Source: Pseudomonas sp. TH10
GTDB taxonomy: Bacteria; Pseudomonadota; Gammaproteobacteria; Pseudomonadales; Pseudomonadaceae
Length of the DNA stretch: 57,799 nucleotides
Assembly: GCF_016651255.1 (NCBI RefSeq)
Contig: NZ_JAEKEG010000014.1
Location: forward strand, 1-57,799
Direction of reading: 5' to 3'
Shown here: one piece after another, positions 18,935 through 28,755 of the stretch
How the letters are laid out: each line of letters starts with the position of its first letter
How positions within the stretch are numbered: position 1 is the stretch's first letter
Notes under the pieces: model-generated
What the model saw: the letters and a program-made list of their open reading frames with translations, nothing else
Database searches by the model: none
Told to the model about the DNA's origin: nothing
Translations under genes and position numbers: made by a program

Positions 18935-20121
18935 GTCGCCCACAGCAGATTACCGTGCTGGGGGCTACGGGCTCGATTGGCCTGAGCACCCTTGACGTCA
19001 TTGCCCGGCACCCGGATCGCTTCCAGGTGTTTGCCCTCAGCGGGTTCACGCGTCTGAGCGAGCTGCTGGCCTTGTGTGTGCGCCATGCTCCACGGTTTGC
19101 CGTGGTGCCTGAAGTCAACGCCGGCCGACGCCTGCAGGAAGAGTTGCGCGGGGCCGGCCTGTCGACGCAGGTATTGGTGGGCGAAGAGGGCTTGTGCCAG
19201 GTCGCGGCAGATCCGCAAGTGGATGCAGTGATGGCGGCCATCGTCGGAGCGGCAGGCTTGCGCCCGACCCTGGCGGCGGTCGAGGCTGGCAAAAAGATTC
19301 TGTTGGCCAATAAAGAAGCGCTGGTAATGTCCGGTGCCTTGTTTATGCAGGCCGTGCGAAAGAGCGGTTCTGTTCTGCTGCCGATCGATAGCGAACACAA
19401 TGCGATTTTCCAGTGCATGCCACGGGATTTTGCAAGTGGCTTGAGTTCGGTTGGCGTGCGTCGGATTCTTCTGACAGCCTCCGGCGGCCCCTTCCGGCAG
19501 ACACCGATGGCCGAACTGGCGCATGTTTCACCTGACCAGGCGTGTGCGCATCCGAACTGGTCCATGGGGCGCAAGATATCCGTGGATTCCGCCAGCATGA
19601 TGAACAAAGGGCTTGAGTTGATCGAGGCCTGCTGGTTGTTTGATGCCAAGCCGTCGCAGGTTGAAGTGGTGATTCATCCGCAGAGCGTGATCCATTCGCT
19701 GGTCGACTATGTCGATGGCTCGGTTCTCGCGCAGTTGGGTAATCCTGATATGCGTACGCCGATTGCCAACGCCTTGGCCTGGCCAGAGCGCATCGACTCG
19801 GGTGTGGCGCCGCTGGATCTGTTTGCGGTCGCGCGTCTGGACTTCGAGGCGCCGGATGAACAGCGTTTCCCTTGCCTGCGCCTGGCGCGTCAAGCAGCCG
19901 AAGCAGGCGATAGCGCGCCGGCCATGCTGAATGCGGCCAACGAAGTCGCGGTGGCAGCGTTTCTCGATGGGCGGGTTCGCTACCTGGAAATCGCGAGTAT
20001 CATCGAGGAAGTCTTGAATCTGGAGCCGGTTGTCGCGCTGGATGATCTCGACGCGGTATTTACCGCCGATGCGAAAGCCCGGGTTCTGGCGGAGCAATGG
20101 CTGAATCGGCACGGGCGCTGA
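18931..20121 (+). CDS. dxr: 1-deoxy-D-xylulose 5-phosphate reductoisomerase
   Basis: Second step of the MEP isoprenoid pathway, forming MEP with NADPH. I choose the GTG at 18931, overlapping the cdsA stop as GTGA, which gives 396 residues starting [16 protein letters not shown] after the initiator. The in-frame ATG five codons upstream lies inside cdsA and adds unsupported residues. [14 protein letters not shown] is the NADPH-binding loop. [13 protein letters not shown] and [19 protein letters not shown] carry metal and substrate ligands. ispD and ispF of the same pathway lie downstream in the window. Confidence 0.96.
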   Translation: MSRPQQITVLGATGSIGLSTLDVIARHPDRFQVFALSGFTRLSELLALCVRHAPRFAVVPEVNAGRRLQEELRGAGLSTQVLVGEEGLCQVAADPQVDAVMAAIVGAAGLRPTLAAVEAGKKILLANKEALVMSGALFMQAVRKSGSVLLPIDSEHNAIFQCMPRDFASGLSSVGVRRILLTASGGPFRQTPMAELAHVSPDQACAHPNWSMGRKISVDSASMMNKGLELIEACWLFDAKPSQVEVVIHPQSVIHSLVDYVDGSVLAQLGNPDMRTPIANALAWPERIDSGVAPLDLFAVARLDFEAPDEQRFPCLRLARQAAEAGDSAPAMLNAANEVAVAAFLDGRVRYLEIASIIEEVLNLEPVVALDDLDAVFTADAKARVLAEQWLNRHGR

Positions 20122-20177
20122 CACGTGTTGCAATGCGCAAGCCCATGCAGCACTGGATAGGATTGCGGAGAGAATAG

Positions 20178-21531
20178 ATGAGCGCGCTTTACATGATTGC
20201 CGGCACCCTGATCGCTTTGGGTGTACTGGTCACCTTTCACGAATTCGGCCATTTCTGGGTCGCGCGTCGCTGTGGCGTCAAGGTTCTGCGTTTTTCCGTA
20301 GGCTTTGGTATGCCGTTGCTGCGCTGGCACGACAAGAAAGGCACCGAGTTCGTGATCGCCGCGATTCCGCTGGGTGGTTACGTCAAGATGCTCGACGAGC
20401 GTGAAGGCGAAGTGCCGCTGGATCAGCTCGATCAATCGTTCAATCGCAAATCTGTGCGCCAGCGTATTGCCATCGTGGCTGCCGGCCCGATCGCCAACTT
20501 CCTGCTGGCTCTGGTGTTTTTCTGGGTGCTGGCCATGCTGGGCAGCGACCAGGTGCGCCCGGTCATCGGTGGTGTCGAACCCGGCAGTATCGCGGCCAAG
20601 GCCGGGCTGACGGCGGGCCAGGAAATTGTTGCAATAGATGGCGAGCCGACTTCCGGCTGGGCCGCGGTTAACCTGCAGCTGGTTCGCAGATTGGGCGAAA
20701 GCGGAGCGTTGCAGCTGGTCGTACGGGATCCGGGTTCCACCAGCGATACCCCCGCGCGAGCTGGTGCTGGATAAGTGGCTCAAAGGCGCAGATGAGCCCG
20801 ATCCGATCCGTTCGCTGGGCATTCGGCCGTGGCGCCCGGCTCTGCCGCCGGTGTTGGCCGAACTCGATCCAAAAGGCCCGGCGCAGGCCGCTGGCCTGAA
20901 AACCGACGACCGTCTGGTCTCGCTCGACGGCGTGGCGCTGAGCGACTGGCAACAAGTGGTCGATACCGTTCGTACGCGTCCTGATACCAAAATCATGCTG
21001 CGTGTCGAGCGTGATGGTGCTCAAATCGACGTCCCGGTGACCCTGGCGGCGCGTGGCGAAAGCAAGGCGCCGAGCGGTTATCTGGGCGCTGGCGTCAAAG
21101 CGATCGACTGGCCACCGGAAATGATCCGCGAGGTCAGTTACGGGCCTTTGGCCGCGATTGGCGAGGGCGCGCGTCGCACTTGGACCATGAGCGTTCTGAC
21201 CCTCGATTCGCTAAAGAAAATGCTGTTCGGCGAGCTCTCGGTAAAAAACTTGAGTGGACCGATAACCATTGCTAAAGTGGCGGGCGCTTCTGCCCAGTCG
21301 GGTGTCGCTGATTTCCTGAATTTCCTTGCTTATCTGAGTATTAGCCTGGGGGTTCTGAATTTGCTGCCCATTCCTGTACTGGATGGGGGGCATTTGTTGT
21401 TTTATCTGATCGAGTGGGCGCGTGGTCGTCCCTTGTCGGATCGGGTGCAGGGTTGGGGGATACAGATCGGTATCAGTTTGGTGGTCGGAGTGATGTTGTT
21501 AGCTCTGGTCAACGATCTGGGTCGACTGTAA
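20178..21531 (+). CDS. rseP: RIP zinc metalloprotease RseP, interrupted by a +1 frameshift
   Basis: Site-2 protease that cleaves the anti-sigma factor MucA/RseA to release AlgU/sigma-E. The first frame gives the HEXXH motif VTFHEFGHF (H21, E22, H25) and the first PDZ domain, then breaks at the five-C run 20749-20753. Removing one C joins DPGSTSDTP to RELVLDKWLKG, the second PDZ domain and the membrane motif NLLPIPVLDGGHLLFYL, giving 450 residues, the family length. Because rseP is normally essential, a consensus error in the homopolymer is the likeliest cause. Confidence 0.92.
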
Positions 21532-21551
21532 CGCTTCGCTGAATTGCGAAT

Positions 21552-21580
21552 CTGCCGCATTTTGCGGCAGTTTGTTTATT
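21552..21580 (+). terminator. Hairpin between rseP and bamA
   Basis: CTGCCGCA pairs with TGCGGCAG around TTT, followed by TTTGTTTATT. It is probably a partial terminator or processing site within the operon. Confidence 0.6.
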
Positions 21581-21605
21581 GCCAGTTGGAATAAGAAAGG
21601 ACTTC

Positions 21606-23981
21606 ATGAAACGTCTGCTGCTAACTGCGGTTCTCACCGTATTGATGATCGCCGAAGTTCACGCCGAGTCCTTCACTATCTCTGATATTCGCGTCAATGG
21701 CCTCCAGCGGGTCTCCGCGGGTAGTGTCTTTGGTGCCTTGCCGTTGAACGTCGGCGAGCAGGCGGATGATCGTCGCCTGGTGGAATCCACTCGTGCGTTG
21801 TTCAAAACCGGTTTCTTTCAAGATATCCAGCTGGGCCGCGAAGGCAACGTACTGGTAATCACGGTCGTCGAACGTCCGTCGGTCGCCAGTATCGAGATCG
21901 AAGGCAACAAGGCGATCTCTACCGAAGACTTGATGAAAGGCCTCAAGCAATCCGGTCTGTCCGAAGGCGAGATCTTCCAGCGTGCCACCCTCGAAGGTGT
22001 GCGTAACGAACTGCAACGTCAGTACGTCGCGCAGGGTCGCTACTCGGCCACTGTTGATACCGAAGTGGTCTCGCAGCCGCGTAACCGTGTTGGTCTGAAA
22101 GTGAAGATCAACGAAGGCACCGTGGCGGCCATTCAGCACATCAACGTGGTAGGCAACACGGTTTTCCCTGAGGACGACCTGACCGACCTGTTCGAGCTGA
22201 AAACCACCAACTGGCTGTCGTTTTTCAAGAACGATGACAAGTACGCCCGTGAAAAGCTTTCCGGTGACCTGGAGCGTCTGCGTTCCTACTACCTGGACCG
22301 TGGCTATATCAACATGGATATCGCTTCGACCCAGGTGTCCATCACTCCGGACAAGAAGCACGTCTACATCACTGTCAACGTCACCGAAGGCGAGAAGTAC
22401 ACCGTTCGTGACGTCAAACTCAGTGGTGACCTGAAAGTCCCTGAAGACCAGGTCAAGTCGCTGTTGCTGGTGCAGAAAGGCCAGGTGTTCTCGCGCAAGC
22501 TGATGACCACCACCTCGGAACTGATCACCCGTCGTCTGGGTAACGAGGGTTACACCTTCGCCAACGTCAACGGCGTGCCGCAGCCCCACGATGATGACCA
22601 CACTGTGGACATCCTGTTTGCTGTCGACCCTGGCAAGCGTGCCTACGTCAACCGTATCAACTTCCGTGGCAACACCAAGTCGGAAGACGAAGTGCTGCGT
22701 CGTGAAATGCGTCAGATGGAAGGCGGCTGGGCTTCGACCTACCTGATCGACCAATCCAAGACCCGTCTTGAGCGTCTGGGCTTCTTTAAGGAAGTCAACG
22801 TTGAAACCCCGGCTGTGCCAGGTGTCGACGACCAGGTGGACGTTAACTACAGCGTTGAAGAGCAAGCGTCCGGTTCGATCACCGCCAGTGTCGGTTTCGC
22901 CCAGAGTGCTGGTCTGATCCTCGGTGGTTCGATCACCCAGAACAACTTCCTCGGTACCGGTAACCGCGTCAGCGTCGGCCTGACCCGCAGCGAATACCAG
23001 AGCCGCTACAACTTCGGCTATGTTGACCCGTACTGGACCGCCGATGGCGTGAGCCTGGGTTACAACGCGTTCTATCGCACCACCGACTACAAAGACCTCG
23101 ATGTCGACGTAGCCAGCTATGCGGTAGACAGCCTGGGTGCCGGCGTGAACGTTGGCTACCCGATCAGTGAGACTTCGCGTCTGACCTTCGGTCTGTCCGC
23201 TCAACAGGACAAGATCAAGACCGGTACCTACACCGTTGACGAGATTTTCGACTTCGTAAACAAGGAAGGCGATCAGTATCTGAACTTCAAGGCTTCGGCC
23301 GGCTGGTCCGAGTCGACCCTGAACAAAGGCGTATTGCCTACCCGTGGCCGTTCCCAGAGCCTGACCCTGGAAACCACCATTCCGGGCAGCGATCTGTCGT
23401 TCTACAAACTTGATTACCGCGGTCAGCTGTTCCAGCCGATCAGCGAGAACTACACCCTGCGTCTGCACACCGAGCTGGGTTATGGCGACGGTTACGGTTC
23501 GACTGACGGCTTGCCGTTCTATGAAAACTACTATGCTGGTGGTTTCAACTCGGTTCGTGGCTTCAAGGACAGCACCCTCGGCCCTCGCAGTACGCCGAGT
23601 AAAGGTACTAACCCGGGCACGTTGGCTGACCCAGACCAGGATCCACTGCCGTTCGGTGGTAACGTCCTGATTCAGGGTGGTGTCGAGGTTCTGTTCCCGC
23701 TGCCATTCGTCAAGGATCAGCGTTCCCTGCGTACTTCGGTATTCTGGGATGTCGGTAACGTATTTGACTCCAAGTGCTCGGACACTACGAACGCTAACGG
23801 TTCCAAGTCGAACACTCAGTGCAACGACATCAGCCTGAGCAACATGGCGAGTTCTGTCGGTGTAGGCGTGACCTGGGTTACCGCACTGGGTCCTCTGAGC
23901 TTCGCGTTGGCCATGCCGATCAAGAAACCGGATGACGCTGAAACTCAAGTGTTCCAATTCTCCCTCGGCCAGACGTTCTAA
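21606..23981 (+). CDS. bamA: Outer membrane protein assembly factor BamA
   Basis: Core of the BAM complex that inserts beta-barrel proteins. The ATG at 21606 begins a signal peptide (MKRLLLTAVLTVLMIAEVHA, cleaved before ESF) and follows AGAAAGGA. Five POTRA domains fill about residues 22-425 and a 16-strand barrel the rest, ending in FSLGQTF with a terminal Phe. GGFNSVRGFKDSTLGP carries the conserved VRGF of loop 6. It has 791 residues. The frame can be read upstream to 21579, but that would displace the signal peptide. Confidence 0.97.
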   Translation: MKRLLLTAVLTVLMIAEVHAESFTISDIRVNGLQRVSAGSVFGALPLNVGEQADDRRLVESTRALFKTGFFQDIQLGREGNVLVITVVERPSVASIEIEGNKAISTEDLMKGLKQSGLSEGEIFQRATLEGVRNELQRQYVAQGRYSATVDTEVVSQPRNRVGLKVKINEGTVAAIQHINVVGNTVFPEDDLTDLFELKTTNWLSFFKNDDKYAREKLSGDLERLRSYYLDRGYINMDIASTQVSITPDKKHVYITVNVTEGEKYTVRDVKLSGDLKVPEDQVKSLLLVQKGQVFSRKLMTTTSELITRRLGNEGYTFANVNGVPQPHDDDHTVDILFAVDPGKRAYVNRINFRGNTKSEDEVLRREMRQMEGGWASTYLIDQSKTRLERLGFFKEVNVETPAVPGVDDQVDVNYSVEEQASGSITASVGFAQSAGLILGGSITQNNFLGTGNRVSVGLTRSEYQSRYNFGYVDPYWTADGVSLGYNAFYRTTDYKDLDVDVASYAVDSLGAGVNVGYPISETSRLTFGLSAQQDKIKTGTYTVDEIFDFVNKEGDQYLNFKASAGWSESTLNKGVLPTRGRSQSLTLETTIPGSDLSFYKLDYRGQLFQPISENYTLRLHTELGYGDGYGSTDGLPFYENYYAGGFNSVRGFKDSTLGPRSTPSKGTNPGTLADPDQDPLPFGGNVLIQGGVEVLFPLPFVKDQRSLRTSVFWDVGNVFDSKCSDTTNANGSKSNTQCNDISLSNMASSVGVGVTWVTALGPLSFALAMPIKKPDDAETQVFQFSLGQTF

Positions 23982-24026
23982 GCGTCTGACCCAAGATAAC
24001 GACAATGGATTTTGTAGGAGTGCATC

Positions 24027-24530
24027 GTGCGTAAGTTGACTCAATTGGTTCTCCTGGCCTCCTTGATGGTGGCAGGCCCGGCATTTGCCGACATGAAAAT
24101 CGCCGTTCTGAACTATCAGATGGCACTGCTGGAATCCGACGCGGCCAAGAAATACGCCGTGGATGCCGAGAAGAAGTTCGGTCCGCAACTGACCAAACTG
24201 AAAACCCTGGAAAGCAGTGCCAAGGGTATTCAGGATCGTCTGATGGCCGGTGGCGACAAGATGCAGCAAGGTGAGCGTGAGCGTCTGGAGCTGGAATTCA
24301 AGCAAAAGGCCCGTGACTTCCAGTTCCAGTCCAAGGAGCTGAACGAAGCCAAAGCTGTTGCCGACCGCGAAATGCTCAAGCAACTGAAGCCGAAACTGGA
24401 TAGCGCAGTGGAAGAAGTCATCAAGAAAGGTGGTTTTGACCTGGTGTTCGAGCGTGGCGCAGTGATCGATGTCAAACCTCAGTACGACATCACGCGCCAG
24501 GTTATCGAGCGCATGAATCAGCTGAAGTAA
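24027..24530 (+). CDS. skp: Periplasmic chaperone Skp/OmpH family
   Basis: Carries unfolded outer-membrane proteins across the periplasm to BAM. It starts with GTG at 24027 behind TAGGAG. The signal peptide is RKLTQLVLLASLMVAGPAFA, cleaved before DMKIAVLNYQMALLES. The rest is largely helical and charged, as for the Skp tentacles. It has 167 residues and sits between bamA and lpxD, the standard place. Confidence 0.93.
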   Translation: MRKLTQLVLLASLMVAGPAFADMKIAVLNYQMALLESDAAKKYAVDAEKKFGPQLTKLKTLESSAKGIQDRLMAGGDKMQQGERERLELEFKQKARDFQFQSKELNEAKAVADREMLKQLKPKLDSAVEEVIKKGGFDLVFERGAVIDVKPQYDITRQVIERMNQLK

Positions 24531-24533
24531 CCC

Positions 24534-25589
24534 ATGACCGTGACTATCAAACTCGGCCAGTTGGCCGAGTTCCTCGGCGCCACCCTGCGTGGCGACCCGG
24601 AGAAGCAAATTACTGGGCTAGCCACTTTGCAAGAGGCTGGCCCAGCTCAGTTGAGCTTTCTGGCAAATCCTCAATATCGCAAATACCTGGCGGGTTCTCA
24701 GGCAGCAGCTCTGTTGCTCAAGGAAGCCGACGCCGAAGGTTTTGCCGGTAATGTGCTGGTGGTGCCGGATCCCTATCTGGCGTACGCGCGTATCTCCCAC
24801 TTGTTCGATCCCAAGCCAAAAGCCACTGCGGGTATTCATCCCTCAGCGGTGATTGCGGCGGACGCAGTGGTTGATCCGGCAGCGAGCATCGGTGCATTCG
24901 CGGTGATCGAAAGTGCGGCGCGTATTGCCGCCGGCGTAACGGTTGGCGCACATTGCTTCATCGGCGCGCGCAGCGAAATCGGCGAAGGTGGCTGGTTGGC
25001 ACCGCGAGTGACGCTGTACCACGACGTTCGCATTGGCAAACGGGTCGTGATTCAGTCGGGCGCTGTGCTGGGCGGCGAAGGTTTTGGTTTCGCCAACGAG
25101 AAAGGCGTTTGGCAGAAGATCGCCCAGATCGGCGGTGTGCTGGTCGGTGACGACGTCGAGATCGGGGTCAATACCGCGATCGACCGTGGTGCGCTGGCCG
25201 ATACAGTACTTGGCAATGGCGTGAAGCTCGACAACCAGATTCAGATCGCCCACAACGTCCAGATTGGTGATCACACCGCCATGGCCGCCTGCGTCGGGAT
25301 CTCCGGCAGCACCAAAATCGGCAAGCATTGCATGCTCGCTGGCGGTGTTGGCCTGGTCGGTCACATTGACATTTGCGACAACGTTTTCCTGACCGGGATG
25401 ACCATGGTGACCCACTCGATTACCGAGCCTGGCGCCTATTCTTCCGGCACAGCCATGCAACCGGCTGCCGAATGGCGCAAAAGCGCGGCACGCATCCGTC
25501 AGCTCGATGACATCGCGCGACGTTTGAAACAGCTGGAAAAGCGCGTAGGGGAAGTGACCCCTGACGGCAATGCTTCATCAGATGGCTGA
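24534..25589 (+). CDS. lpxD: UDP-3-O-acylglucosamine N-acyltransferase LpxD
   Basis: Third step of lipid A synthesis, adding the N-linked 3-hydroxyacyl chain from acyl-ACP. It has 351 residues. The N-terminal uridine-binding domain includes [13 protein letters not shown], followed by a hexapeptide-repeat helix ([20 protein letters not shown] and following), with the catalytic His in [19 protein letters not shown]. It starts three bases after the skp stop. Confidence 0.97.
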   Translation: MTVTIKLGQLAEFLGATLRGDPEKQITGLATLQEAGPAQLSFLANPQYRKYLAGSQAAALLLKEADAEGFAGNVLVVPDPYLAYARISHLFDPKPKATAGIHPSAVIAADAVVDPAASIGAFAVIESAARIAAGVTVGAHCFIGARSEIGEGGWLAPRVTLYHDVRIGKRVVIQSGAVLGGEGFGFANEKGVWQKIAQIGGVLVGDDVEIGVNTAIDRGALADTVLGNGVKLDNQIQIAHNVQIGDHTAMAACVGISGSTKIGKHCMLAGGVGLVGHIDICDNVFLTGMTMVTHSITEPGAYSSGTAMQPAAEWRKSAARIRQLDDIARRLKQLEKRVGEVTPDGNASSDG

Positions 25590-25695
25590 TACCATTTCCA
25601 TATCAAGTGTGCACAGCCGCTAGACTGCCTCCTTGATTTGCTAGAGGAGTGCGCGTCAGTCGCGCTCCCAATCTTTACATAGGCTTCCCCCCGAA

Positions 25696-26136
25696 ATGAT
25701 GGACATCAACGAGATTCGCGAATACCTGCCTCACCGTTACCCGTTCCTGCTGGTGGACCGGGTGGTGGAACTGGACACTGAAGGCAAGCGCATTCGCGCC
25801 TACAAGAATGTCAGCATCAACGAACCGTTCTTCAATGGTCACTTCCCGGCGCATCCAATCATGCCAGGCGTTCTGATCATCGAGGCAATGGCTCAGGCTG
25901 CCGGGATCCTCGGTTTCAAAATGCTCGACGTCAAACCGGCCGACGGCACCCTGTATTACTTCGTCGGTTCCGACAAGCTGCGCTTCCGCCAGCCAGTCAA
26001 ACCGGGCGACCAGTTGATTCTTGAAGCTACGTTCATCAGTTGCAAGCGCAAGATCTGGAAGTTCGAGTGCCAGGCTTCGGTTGACGGCAAACCGGTCTGC
26101 TCCGCCGAAATCATCTGTGCGGAACAAAAAGTATGA
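25696..26136 (+). CDS. fabZ: 3-hydroxyacyl-[acyl-carrier-protein] dehydratase FabZ
   Basis: Dehydrates 3-hydroxyacyl-ACP in fatty-acid elongation, competing with LpxA and LpxD for hydroxyacyl-ACP. It has 146 residues (145 from the second ATG). [13 protein letters not shown] and [26 protein letters not shown] hold the catalytic His and Glu. The preceding gap (25590-25695) carries a GGAGTGCGCG hairpin and little else. It overlaps lpxA by ATGA. Confidence 0.97.
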   Translation: MMDINEIREYLPHRYPFLLVDRVVELDTEGKRIRAYKNVSINEPFFNGHFPAHPIMPGVLIIEAMAQAAGILGFKMLDVKPADGTLYYFVGSDKLRFRQPVKPGDQLILEATFISCKRKIWKFECQASVDGKPVCSAEIICAEQKV

Positions 26137-26909
26137 GTTTGATTGACCCTCGCGCAATCATCGATCCGTCGGCCATTCTGGCTGACGGCGTCGAGGTCGG
26201 CCCATGGTCGATCATCGGCGCAGGTGTGGAAATCGGCGAGGGTACCGTGATCGGGCCGCATGTAATCCTCAAAGGCCCGACCCGCATCGGCAAGCACAAT
26301 CGCATCTACCAGTTTTCCTCGGTAGGCGAAGACACGCCCGATCTGAAGTACAAAGGTGAAGAAACCCGCCTGGTCATCGGTGACCATAATGTCATCCGCG
26401 AAGGCGTCACCATTCACCGTGGCACCGTTCAGGATCGCTCGGAAACCACGCTGGGCGATCACAACCTGATCATGGCCTATGCCCACATCGGTCACGACAG
26501 CGTCATCGGCAACAACTGCATTCTGGTCAACAACACTGCGTTGGCCGGGCATGTGCACGTTGATGACTGGGCAATCCTCTCCGGTTTCACCCTGGTTCAC
26601 CAGTACTGCCACATCGGCGCCCACAGCTTCTCCGGCATGGGCACCGCCATTGGCAAGGACGTTCCGGCATTCGTCACGGTGTTCGGCAATCCGGCGGAAG
26701 CGCGCAGCATGAACTTCGAAGGCATGCGCCGTCGCGGTTTCAGCGAAGACGCGATTCACACCCTGCGTCGCGCCTACAAAACCGTCTATCGCCAGGGCCT
26801 GACGGTCGAGCAGGCACTGGCCGAACTGGCCGAAACCTCGGCTCAGTTCCCGGAAGTCGCAGTGTTCCGTGACTCCATTCAGTCGTCGACTCGCGGCATC
26901 ACCCGCTGA
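26133..26909 (+). CDS. lpxA: Acyl-[ACP]-UDP-N-acetylglucosamine O-acyltransferase LpxA
   Basis: First step of lipid A synthesis. It has 258 residues of left-handed beta-helix ([20 protein letters not shown] and onward) with the catalytic His in [20 protein letters not shown]. In pseudomonads LpxA prefers a C10 hydroxyacyl chain; that is family knowledge, not read here. The C-terminal helices begin at [11 protein letters not shown]. Confidence 0.97.
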   Translation: MSLIDPRAIIDPSAILADGVEVGPWSIIGAGVEIGEGTVIGPHVILKGPTRIGKHNRIYQFSSVGEDTPDLKYKGEETRLVIGDHNVIREGVTIHRGTVQDRSETTLGDHNLIMAYAHIGHDSVIGNNCILVNNTALAGHVHVDDWAILSGFTLVHQYCHIGAHSFSGMGTAIGKDVPAFVTVFGNPAEARSMNFEGMRRRGFSEDAIHTLRRAYKTVYRQGLTVEQALAELAETSAQFPEVAVFRDSIQSSTRGITR

Positions 26910-26911
26910 TC

Positions 26912-28042
26912 ATGGCCAATCTGCGTATTGCGCTGGTGGCGGGTGAGGCTTCCGGTGACATTCTGGGCGCGGGTCTCATGCGCGCGCTCAAGGTTCAGCA
27001 CCCGGCGGTAGAGTTCATTGGCGTCGGCGGGCCGTTGATGGAGGCCGAGGGTCTCGTTTCCTACTTCCCCATGGAACGCCTGTCGGTCATGGGCCTGGTG
27101 GAAGTGCTCGGGCGCCTGCGCGAGTTGCTCAAGCGCCGCAAAGACCTGATCGCCACGCTGATCGCCGAAAAACCCGATGTGTTCATCGGCATCGATGCCC
27201 CGGATTTCAACCTCAATATCGAACTCAAGCTTCGTCAGGCCGGGATCAAAACCGTGCATTACGTCAGTCCGTCGGTGTGGGCGTGGCGGCAGAAGCGCGT
27301 ACTGAAGATCCGCGAAGGCTGCGATCTGATGCTTACGCTGTTGCCGTTTGAAGCCAAATTCTACGAAGAGAAAGGCGTTCCGGTGCGGTTTGTCGGTCAC
27401 ACGCTGGCCGATACCATCCCGCTGGAAGCTGATCGGGCTGCTGCGCGTGCTGAGTTGGGCTTACCCGATGGGCCGCTGGTGGCGTTGATGCCGGGCAGCC
27501 GTGGCGGCGAAGTCGGTCGGCTGGGGGCACTTTTTCTCGATACCGCCGAGCGCCTGCGTGCCATGCGTCCGGGTTTGCGCTTCGTCATTCCGTGCGCCAA
27601 TGCCGAGCGTCGCGCTCAGCTTGAAGAGCTGCTTGTCGGTCGCGATCTGCCGGCAACCTTGCTCGACGGCAAGTCGCATCTGGCCCTGGCTGCCTGCAAT
27701 GCCGTGCTGATCGCCTCCGGCACAGCCACCCTTGAGGCGCTGTTGTACAAGCGCCCGATGGTGGTGGCTTATCGTTTGGCGCCGCTGACGTTCTGGATCC
27801 TCAAGCGCATGGTCAAGAGCCCGTACGTGTCCTTGCCGAATCTGCTGGCCCAGCGTTTGCTGGTCCCGGAATTGTTGCAGGATGATGCGACGGTTGAAGC
27901 CCTGGCGCAGACGTTGTTGCCCCTTATCGAAGGTGGTGAAGAACAGACGCGCGGCTTCGACGAAATCCATCGCACGCTGCGGCTGGACGCTTCCAATCAG
28001 GCGGCGGACGCCGTCCTTAACCTGATCGGTCAATCACGATGA
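26912..28042 (+). CDS. lpxB: Lipid-A-disaccharide synthase LpxB
   Basis: GT19 glycosyltransferase joining lipid X to UDP-diacylglucosamine at the inner membrane. It has 376 residues. [34 protein letters not shown] and [13 protein letters not shown] are diagnostic, and the C-terminal donor domain has [13 protein letters not shown]. It overlaps rnhB by ATGA. Confidence 0.97.
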   Translation: MANLRIALVAGEASGDILGAGLMRALKVQHPAVEFIGVGGPLMEAEGLVSYFPMERLSVMGLVEVLGRLRELLKRRKDLIATLIAEKPDVFIGIDAPDFNLNIELKLRQAGIKTVHYVSPSVWAWRQKRVLKIREGCDLMLTLLPFEAKFYEEKGVPVRFVGHTLADTIPLEADRAAARAELGLPDGPLVALMPGSRGGEVGRLGALFLDTAERLRAMRPGLRFVIPCANAERRAQLEELLVGRDLPATLLDGKSHLALAACNAVLIASGTATLEALLYKRPMVVAYRLAPLTFWILKRMVKSPYVSLPNLLAQRLLVPELLQDDATVEALAQTLLPLIEGGEEQTRGFDEIHRTLRLDASNQAADAVLNLIGQSR

Positions 28043-28680
28043 GCAAGACAAGCATGCAAATGGGCCTGGATTTCACCTTGGTCGCCGAAGTCGAAGAGTT
28101 GGTGGCCGGCGTCGATGAAGTCGGTCGCGGTCCGTTGTGCGGTGCCGTGGTGACGGCAGCGGTGATCCTCGATCCGAATCGGCCGATTCTCGGTCTGAAT
28201 GATTCCAAGAAACTCACCGAAGCCAAGCGCGAAAAGCTCTACGACGAGATTATCGAGAAATCCCTGAGCTGGTGCATCGCCCGCGCCGAAGTCGAAGAAA
28301 TCGATGAGCTGAACATTTTGCACGCGACCATGCTCGCCATGCAGCGCGCGGTGGCCGGCCTGCACATCCAGCCGAAACTGGCGATGATCGACGGCAACCG
28401 CTGCCCGCAATTGCCGATGCGCGCCGAAGCGGTGGTGCAGGGCGACGGCAAGGTGCCGGCGATTGCTGCCGCGTCGATTCTGGCCAAAGTCAGCCGTGAC
28501 CGTGAAATGGCCGCGTTTGAACTGATCTACCCGGGTTACGGCATCGGTGGTCACAAAGGCTACCCGACGCCCGTTCATCTGGAAGCGTTGGTGCGACTCG
28601 GCCCGACGCCCATTCACCGCCGCTCGTTTGCCCCGGTACGTCAGGCTTACGAGGCATTGGAAGGCCTGACTCAGGTTTAG
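28039..28680 (+). CDS. rnhB: Ribonuclease HII
   Basis: Cuts RNA in RNA-DNA hybrids and removes misincorporated ribonucleotides. It has 213 residues. The Asp-Glu pair is in [14 protein letters not shown], and [13 protein letters not shown] and [12 protein letters not shown] hold other active-site residues. It may start a few codons later (MQMGLDF), but the overlap with lpxB favours the given start. Confidence 0.96.
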   Translation: MSKTSMQMGLDFTLVAEVEELVAGVDEVGRGPLCGAVVTAAVILDPNRPILGLNDSKKLTEAKREKLYDEIIEKSLSWCIARAEVEEIDELNILHATMLAMQRAVAGLHIQPKLAMIDGNRCPQLPMRAEAVVQGDGKVPAIAAASILAKVSRDREMAAFELIYPGYGIGGHKGYPTPVHLEALVRLGPTPIHRRSFAPVRQAYEALEGLTQV

Positions 28681-28703
28681 TCGCAAGGCTGATGTTTTGT
28701 TCG

Positions 28704-28731
28704 AGGCCCGGTACAATCCGGGCCTTGTTGT
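28704..28731 (+). terminator. Hairpin between rnhB and dnaE
   Basis: AGGCCCGG pairs with CCGGGCCT around TACAAT, followed by TTGTTGTTT. The T tract is interrupted, so termination is probably partial. Confidence 0.6.
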
Positions 28732-28755
28732 TTCGAGCTCACAGACAGGATCACC

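Noticed and set aside
21621..24608. A 995-codon open frame antisense to bamA, skp and the start of lpxD
   Set aside because: It mirrors the sense genes exactly, has no ribosome site or recognisable domain, and is the usual result of strong codon bias in highly expressed GC-rich genes, which avoids stop triplets on the opposite strand.
28697..28717. Promoter TTGTTC and TACAAT before dnaE
   Set aside because: The spacing is only nine bases and TACAAT is the loop of a terminator-like hairpin.
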